DNA from: Deltaproteobacteria bacterium
GTDB taxonomy: Bacteria > Desulfobacterota > Desulfobulbia > Desulfobulbales > Desulfurivibrionaceae
Direction: 5' to 3'
DNA: 35,063 nucleotides
NCBI GenBank assembly: GCA_021822005.1
Contig: JAJZSH010000005.1
Location: 1-35,063, forward strand
Made by a program: the position numbers and the translations under genes. Positions 30,177-35,063 of the stretch are shown here, one piece after another. The notes under the pieces are model-generated. The model worked only from the letters and a program-made list of their open reading frames with translations, did not search any database and was not told the origin of the DNA. Numbering within the stretch: the first letter of the stretch is position 1; each line of letters opens with the position of its first letter.

Positions 30177-31231
30177 GGTTTTCCGTGTTGCATAGAACCG
30201 TTGTTGGTTTTTCTCTCCTGTTGTCCTGGATCATCTTTCCCTGCCCGCCGGGTTGGGCCGGAGCCGGGGCGGGGGAGCCGTTGCCTCTGGCCGCCGACCT
30301 GGTTGAGGATGGTCAGGCCATTGATCTTTCCAGCCCCCGCTATCAGGAGCTTTTGCTGGAGCTGGTGACGCGGCACGGCTTCAGCCAGGAAGAGCTGGAC
30401 CGGATCTTTGCCGGGGTCACCATCAAGAAACGGGTGCTGGAGCTCATGGATACCCAGTGGGAGGCCAAGCCCTATTTTGAGTATTTCCCCCGTTTCCTTA
30501 CCCCGCAGTTGATCCAAGCGGGAAAGAGGCTTCTTGACGAACACCGTGAGGTGCTGGACCGGATTGAAAAAGAGCTCGGGGTCGAACGGGAGATTGTCGT
30601 GGCCATCTGGGGGATTGAAAGTAAGTTTGGCGACCATAAGGGGGCCTTCAGCATGTTTCAGACCCTCAACACCATGTTTGACGCCTACCCGCGCCGGAGC
30701 AAATTCTATCGGGCGCAGCTGATCGAATACCTTCTGCTCTGCCGGGAAAACGGGGTTGATCCGCTGGCTGTCACCGGCTCCTATGGCGGGGCCTTTGGTC
30801 AGACCCAGTTCATCCCCTCGAGTTTCCGCCTGTATGCCGTGGATTTTGACGGGGATGGCCGCCGCGATGTCTGGGAATCCGTGCCCGATGTCCTGGCCAG
30901 CATTGCCAACTATCTCCAGAGATTCGGCTGGACCTTCAAGGCCCCGGTCTACCGGGAACTGGGGAAGAAGCTGAAGGGGGAGAAGCTGGAAAAGGCCTAT
31001 GCCCAAGGGCGAAAAGGCTTTGTCTCCCGCAGGGAGGTGAAAAAGATTCAGGATATCGATCTGCCGCACTCCCCGGAAAACAGGGAGCTCACCATTGTCG
31101 GCCTTGAGCTGCGGGACGGCACCATGCGGTACGTGGCAGGCTACCCGAACTTCCAGGCCATCACCAAATGGAACAACTCCAATCGCTACGCCATGGTGGC
31201 CGCGGAATTGGCGGAGAAACTCAGGGAATAG
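30173..31231 (+). CDS. MltB-family membrane-bound lytic murein transglycosylase
   Basis: Signal peptide; VAIWGIESKFGDHKGAFSMFQTLNTMF, GSYGGAFGQTQFIPSSFRLYAVDFDGDGRRDVWESVPDVLASIANYL; ATGA overlap with previous stop. Confidence 0.95.
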   Translation: MRFSVLHRTVVGFSLLLSWIIFPCPPGWAGAGAGEPLPLAADLVEDGQAIDLSSPRYQELLLELVTRHGFSQEELDRIFAGVTIKKRVLELMDTQWEAKPYFEYFPRFLTPQLIQAGKRLLDEHREVLDRIEKELGVEREIVVAIWGIESKFGDHKGAFSMFQTLNTMFDAYPRRSKFYRAQLIEYLLLCRENGVDPLAVTGSYGGAFGQTQFIPSSFRLYAVDFDGDGRRDVWESVPDVLASIANYLQRFGWTFKAPVYRELGKKLKGEKLEKAYAQGRKGFVSRREVKKIQDIDLPHSPENRELTIVGLELRDGTMRYVAGYPNFQAITKWNNSNRYAMVAAELAEKLRE

Positions 31232-31268
31232 CGAGCGGTGTTGGCCCCTGCTGTCTGTTATCCGCGCC

Positions 31269-32591
31269 TTAGCGCTGGAAGTACCGCTCGGTTTCCACCT
31301 TGACCACCTGGGAGAGCAGCAGCAAGCCGACAATGTTGGGGATGGCCATCATTCCGTTCATCAGGTCGGAGAAATTCCAGACAAATTCCAGTTTCATCAT
31401 CGCACCCACGATCACCACCGCGACGAAGATCACCCGGTAGGGAGCAATGGCGCGGCGGCCTGCCAGATATTCGATGGCCTTTTCCCCATAGTAATTCCAG
31501 CCGATCAGGGTGGAGTAGGCGAAGAGCGCCGTGGCCACGGCGACAATCACCACCCCGGCATGGCCCAGGGTCTCGCCGAAACTGGCGCTGGTCAGTTGGC
31601 CCGGCGCTACGCCTTCCAGCCAGGCGTGACTGGTCAGGATCACCATGGCGGTCATGGTGCAGACCACCAGGGTGTCGATGAAGGTCTGGGTCATGCTCAC
31701 CAGCGCCTGTTTGACCGGATCGCGGGTCCGGGCGGCGGCAGCGGCAATGGGGGCCGAACCCAGGCCCGACTCATTGGAAAAGACCCCGCGGGCGATCCCG
31801 TAGCGCATGGAGGCGGCGACCACCGAGCCGGCAAAGCCGCCGGTGGCTGCGGCGGGGTTGAAGGCGTGGTAGAAAATCAGTCCGAGGGCGTGGGGGATTT
31901 CGCCGGCGTTGAGGGCCAGCACCAGAAGCGAAGCGCCGGTGTAGCCGACGATCATGAACGGCACCAAGAGCGAGGTGAATCGCCCGATGGACTTGATGCC
32001 CCCCAGAATCACCAGCCCGGTAAGGAGCATCAGCACCGTGCCGGTGAGCCAGGGTTCGATGTTGAAGGTCGAGTGGAAAATGGTGGCCACCGCATTGGCC
32101 TGGGTCATGTTGCCGATGCCGAAGGTGGCCAGGGCGGTGAACAGGGCGAAGAGCCACGCCAGTTTCGGCAACCCCGCGCCCTTGGCCAGATAGTACATGG
32201 GGCCGCCGCGCATGCCGTGTTCGCCTTTTTCCCGGTATTTTACGGCCAGCACCGCTTCCGCGTATTTGGTGGCCATCCCGACCAGCCCGGTCATCCACAT
32301 CCAGAACACCGCCCCTGGCCCGCCGAGGGTGATGGCGGTGGCCACGCCGACAATGTTGCCGATCCCCACCGTTGCCGCGAGCGCTGTCATCAGCGCGGCG
32401 AAATGGCTGATGTCGCCGTCGCCGGCGTGCTCCTTGTGCCAGATCAGGCGCAGGGCGTGGGGCAGGGCGCGAAACTGCATGCCGCGCAGGATCACGGTCA
32501 GGTACAGGCCGGTCCCCACCAGGAGCGCCAGCATGGGTGGCCCCCAGACCCAACCGGACAGGGTGGAAATCAACAACTCGATGGAAGCCAT
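31269..32591 (-). CDS. Alanine/glycine:cation (Na+/H+) symporter, AGCS family
   Basis: GMQFRALPHALRLIW, LAATVGIGNIVGVATAITLGGPGAVFWMW, YCAEAVLAVKYREKG-like motif (KYAEAVLAVKYREKGEHGMRGGPMYYL), FSNESGLGSAPIAAAAART. Confidence 0.95.
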   Translation of the reverse strand: MASIELLISTLSGWVWGPPMLALLVGTGLYLTVILRGMQFRALPHALRLIWHKEHAGDGDISHFAALMTALAATVGIGNIVGVATAITLGGPGAVFWMWMTGLVGMATKYAEAVLAVKYREKGEHGMRGGPMYYLAKGAGLPKLAWLFALFTALATFGIGNMTQANAVATIFHSTFNIEPWLTGTVLMLLTGLVILGGIKSIGRFTSLLVPFMIVGYTGASLLVLALNAGEIPHALGLIFYHAFNPAAATGGFAGSVVAASMRYGIARGVFSNESGLGSAPIAAAAARTRDPVKQALVSMTQTFIDTLVVCTMTAMVILTSHAWLEGVAPGQLTSASFGETLGHAGVVIVAVATALFAYSTLIGWNYYGEKAIEYLAGRRAIAPYRVIFVAVVIVGAMMKLEFVWNFSDLMNGMMAIPNIVGLLLLSQVVKVETERYFQR

Positions 32592-32895
32592 GGATGCGCG
32601 CCTTGGGTGAAGGGTTTTTGGAAGAGACGTGAGTCTGCCGGTTAAAATACCTGAAAATGCGGGGGAAGCAAGGGGATACTGGAGTCTATTTGACTCGCTG
32701 GATACTCCGGCAGGGTGGGCGGGAAGCGCCAACAACAAAAAAACAGGGTCTGTCCCGAATGGCACTAGTTCAAGCGATTGCAGCATGATATCTGTTCCGG
32801 TGCGGAATCTCTCTCATTTCATAGAAAGTATGTGCAATATCAAGAGGTTCAAGAAAAACGGCAGGAACAATTAAAGTTGTTCTGATATTCAAGCC

Positions 32896-32981
32896 GGGGA
32901 CAACATCCCCCTTGCCCCCTGTGGGGGCAAGGCATTGTAACCCCTTATAGGGGTGACCAAAGCCGGGCGCTCTGCGCCCGG
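32896..32981. repeat. Cluster of consecutive hairpins (possible decayed IS200/IS605-type end)
   Basis: GGGG/CCCC 32896-32910; CCTTGCCCCC-TGT-GGGGGCAAGG 32910-32932; ACCCC-TTATA-GGGGT 32940-32954; CCGGGCGC-TCT-GCGCCCGG 32963-32981. Confidence 0.55.
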
Positions 32982-33041
32982 ATATTTACTTATGGCTCCG
33001 GCCTGTACCATATTTATAACCGGCACTGTCCGGAGAAGTTG

Positions 33042-33079
33042 AAAAAGCCCGCCCCCTGTAAAGGGAAGCGGGCTTTTTT
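33042..33079. terminator. Rho-independent terminator, bidirectional
   Basis: AAAAAGCCCGC-CCCCTGTAAAGGGAA-GCGGGCTTTTTT: 11-bp stem with A tract and T tract. Confidence 0.85.
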
Positions 33080-33140
33080 GCGTGTGTCCGCTGCTGTCCG
33101 GGGGAAACATTGTCCGCGCCTATTGCTGATTGTAACACTC

Positions 33141-33169
33141 TAAGGTATAATACTTTAAAGTATAATAGC
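33141..33169 (+). promoter_or_regulatory. AT-rich palindromic promoter/operator of the DUF234-type ATPase gene
   Basis: TATAATACTTTAAAGTATAATA (33146-33167; central 14 bp ATACTTTAAAGTAT perfectly palindromic), two TATAAT boxes, 17 nt upstream of the ATG. Confidence 0.55.
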
Positions 33170-33184
33170 TGGAGTGGAGGGGCC

Positions 33185-34579
33185 ATGCCATTCATTGATC
33201 GCGCAGCCGAGCTGAAATTTTTGGAAGAAAAATGGCTTTCGGGCACGGCGCAGCTGCTCGTTCTCTGGGGTAAGCGCCGGGTGGGCAAGACCGAGCTTGT
33301 CAAGCAGTTCATCGAGGACAAGCCGAGCGTCTATTTCATGGCCGAGAGCACCGGCGAAAAGGAGCAGCTCCAGCGCTTCTCCCTGGCCCTCGCCAGGTTT
33401 TTCAAGGAACCGCTCCTCGAAACCCGCGGTTTTTCCGCCTGGGAGGAGGTGTTTGTCTATCTCAAGGCGAAGAAGCAGCGTTTTGTCCTGGCCATTGATG
33501 AGTTCCCCTATCTGATCCAGTCCAACCCGGCCATCCCGAGCCTGTTCCAGAAAGGTTGGGACGAGCATCTGGCTGGCAGCGATATCTGCCTGATCCTCTT
33601 TGGCTCCAGCATGGCCATGATGGAAAACGAGGTGCTCGGCTACCGCTCACCCCTCTACGGGCGGCGCAGCGGCCAGTGGCTGGTGGAGCCGATGCCCTTT
33701 CGGGCGGCCGGTCTGTTTCGGGAGGACCGGCTCTTCTTGGACCGGCTCTCCCATTTTGCCGTGGCCGGGGGGATTCCGGCCTACTGGCTCCAGTTTTCAC
33801 CGGAAAAGGACATCTCCCAGAATCTGCGGGACCATGTGCTCCGCAAGGGGGAGATGCTCTACGACGAGGTGGAGTTTCTTCTCCGCATGGAACTCCGGGA
33901 ACCCCGCTACTATTTTGCCCTTCTCCAGGCCATTGCCCACGGGAAACGAAAAATGGGCGAGATCGTCAACGCTACCGGGCTTCCCCAGTCGCTGACCAAC
34001 AAATATCTTGGGGTGCTGGCCGATCTGCGCATCGTTGAGCGGGAGGTGCCGGTGACCGAGGCAACCCCTCTCAAGAGCAAAAAAGGCTTATACCGGATCA
34101 GTGACGAGTTCTGCCGCTTCTGGTTCCGTTTTGTCCTGCCGCACCGCTCGGAGTTGGAAATGGGCCGTCTGGAGCCGGTGACCCGGACGATCATCGCCCA
34201 ATTTCCTCAATATCTGGGTGACGCCTATGAGAAGGTGGCCAGGGAAACCCTTCTCGCCCGGATGGATTCCTTTTTTCCGTTCACCGCCATCGGCAGGTGG
34301 TGGGACCGGACCGAGGAAATCGATGTCGTCGCCGTGAACCAGGAAATGAACGCGATCCTGTTCTGCGAGGTCAAGGCGGTGGAGAAACCGGTTGGCGTGG
34401 ACATCCTGGAGTCGCTGCGCAAGAAGGCCGGCAAGGTCCGCTGGGGCAGCGCCGCGCGGCGGGAGCAATTCTGCCTGTTCAGCAGGACAGGCTTTACCGA
34501 AGCCCTGCTGAAACGGGCACGACAAGAGAGCGTCGTGTTGTTTAAGGAGGACCGGGCCGTGCCGGTGCAGGGAAAGTAG
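33185..34579 (+). CDS. ATP-binding protein: archaeal-ATPase-like domain fused to DUF234 / PD-(D/E)XK-like C-terminus
   Basis: FIDRAAELKFLEEKW, Walker A VLWGKRRVGKTELV, Walker B FVLAIDEFPYL, winged helix, C-terminal EEIDVVAVNQEMNAILFCEVKA; GGAGG RBS. Confidence 0.85.
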   Translation: MPFIDRAAELKFLEEKWLSGTAQLLVLWGKRRVGKTELVKQFIEDKPSVYFMAESTGEKEQLQRFSLALARFFKEPLLETRGFSAWEEVFVYLKAKKQRFVLAIDEFPYLIQSNPAIPSLFQKGWDEHLAGSDICLILFGSSMAMMENEVLGYRSPLYGRRSGQWLVEPMPFRAAGLFREDRLFLDRLSHFAVAGGIPAYWLQFSPEKDISQNLRDHVLRKGEMLYDEVEFLLRMELREPRYYFALLQAIAHGKRKMGEIVNATGLPQSLTNKYLGVLADLRIVEREVPVTEATPLKSKKGLYRISDEFCRFWFRFVLPHRSELEMGRLEPVTRTIIAQFPQYLGDAYEKVARETLLARMDSFFPFTAIGRWWDRTEEIDVVAVNQEMNAILFCEVKAVEKPVGVDILESLRKKAGKVRWGSAARREQFCLFSRTGFTEALLKRARQESVVLFKEDRAVPVQGK

Positions 34580-34615
34580 CAGTTTATTGTTGTCGGAGCT
34601 GAAAAGGCAAGGATT

Positions 34616-34696
34616 GCCGAAGTGGTGGAATTGGTAGATACGCGGGCTTGAGGTGTCTGTGGGGAAGCCCATGCCGGTTTGAGTCCGGCCTTTCTC
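34616..34696 (+). tRNA. tRNA-Leu(GAG), degenerate: acceptor 3' strand and T-loop deviate, probable pseudo-tRNA
   Basis: GCCGAAGTGGTGGAATTGGTAGATACGCGGGCTTGAGGTGTCTG, variable arm TGGGGAAGCCCA, T-arm GCCGG-TTTGAGT-CCGGC; following CTTTCTC pairs poorly with GCCGAAG and there is no CCA. Confidence 0.7.
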
Positions 34697-34905
34697 TTTT
34701 TGGGGAGAAAATCATGCGTACCGCGCAGCTTTGCGGATTAGTGGATGAATTCCGAAACTCTGACCTGAACATCCCGCTGGGATTTTCAAGAAAAAAATGA
34801 GCCTATTTCCTGATTTCGTAATTTTTTTCTTGTTTAAGCATTTTGAAGATCACACGGCATAGGTGACGTCCCTAAATGCCTCTAAATGCCTAAATGCTCC
34901 GCGTA

Positions 34906-35063
34906 TTCAACCTCACCGACTTCAAGTCGGTGGTAGTTTAGTGCGATGTTGAAACCCTTGCCCTAAGGGCAAGGTACAGGTTCAGAGGCTATGCCCTCTG
35001 AACAACTCAGTGGTACTCCTAGGTGAGGTTGTCCCCACAACTTCAAAACTAGGAGTAGCCAAT
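34906..35063 (+). ncRNA. HEARO-like / omega-RNA scaffold upstream of a truncated iscB-like gene
   Basis: TTCAAC(34906-34911)/GTTGAA(34948-34953) closing CACCGACT-TCA-AGTCGGTG; CCTTGCCC-TAA-GGGCAAGG 34956-34974; GTTCAGAGG-CTATGC-CCTCTGAAC 34980-35003; TACTCCTAG...CTAGGAGTA 35014-35057 enclosing GTTGT-CCCC-ACAAC. Resembles, from memory, structured leaders of cyanobacterial iscB/HNH genes (HEARO). Confidence 0.68.

Noticed and set aside
32629-32874. 81-aa ORF upstream of the symporter
   Set aside because: No RBS or protein-like composition; overlaps intergenic motif-rich DNA.
34584-34772. 62-aa ORF PKRERPDSNRHGLPHRHLKPAYLPIPPLRQ
   Set aside because: Antisense reading of the tRNA-Leu sequence, a well-known type of spurious protein.

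Overview
This looks like a gene-dense chromosomal segment (possibly a whole contig) from a Desulfobacterota / Desulfobulbales-like bacterium; the taxonomy is inferred from gene content and style only. Most of it is housekeeping: a MerA/Lpd-like flavoprotein cut by the left edge, biotin genes (bioH-like, bioC, bioD), a hybrid sensor kinase, a BigR/SqrR-like ArsR regulator with a DUF2892 protein, a SAM hydrolase, a divergent polysaccharide deacetylase, a polyprenyl synthase, DinG, UspA, Lon, MltG, a MotA/MotB-like pair, RNase E/G, a radical SAM protein, IlvD, LptD, a DHH phosphoesterase, an MltB-like lytic transglycosylase, and an AGCS symporter. The right end (about 32.6-35.06 kb) is accessory in character. 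It holds a cluster of hairpins, an ATPase fused to a DUF234-type nuclease-like domain behind an AT-rich palindrome, a degenerate tRNA-Leu(GAG), and, at the very edge, a multi-stem structured RNA. I interpret that RNA as a HEARO/omega-RNA lying directly upstream of a truncated iscB-like RNA-guided nuclease gene; the window's last bases '..agtagccaAT' would be the first two bases of its ATG. The window also carries three dispersed intergenic repeat families: a 108-bp hairpin repeat in 3 copies, a larger palindromic 'CAGCAGCGCCGC' family in 3 copies, and one REP-like palindrome. A near-consensus sigma54 promoter precedes the motA-like gene. All functional calls come from reading the translated sequences; no database search was run.
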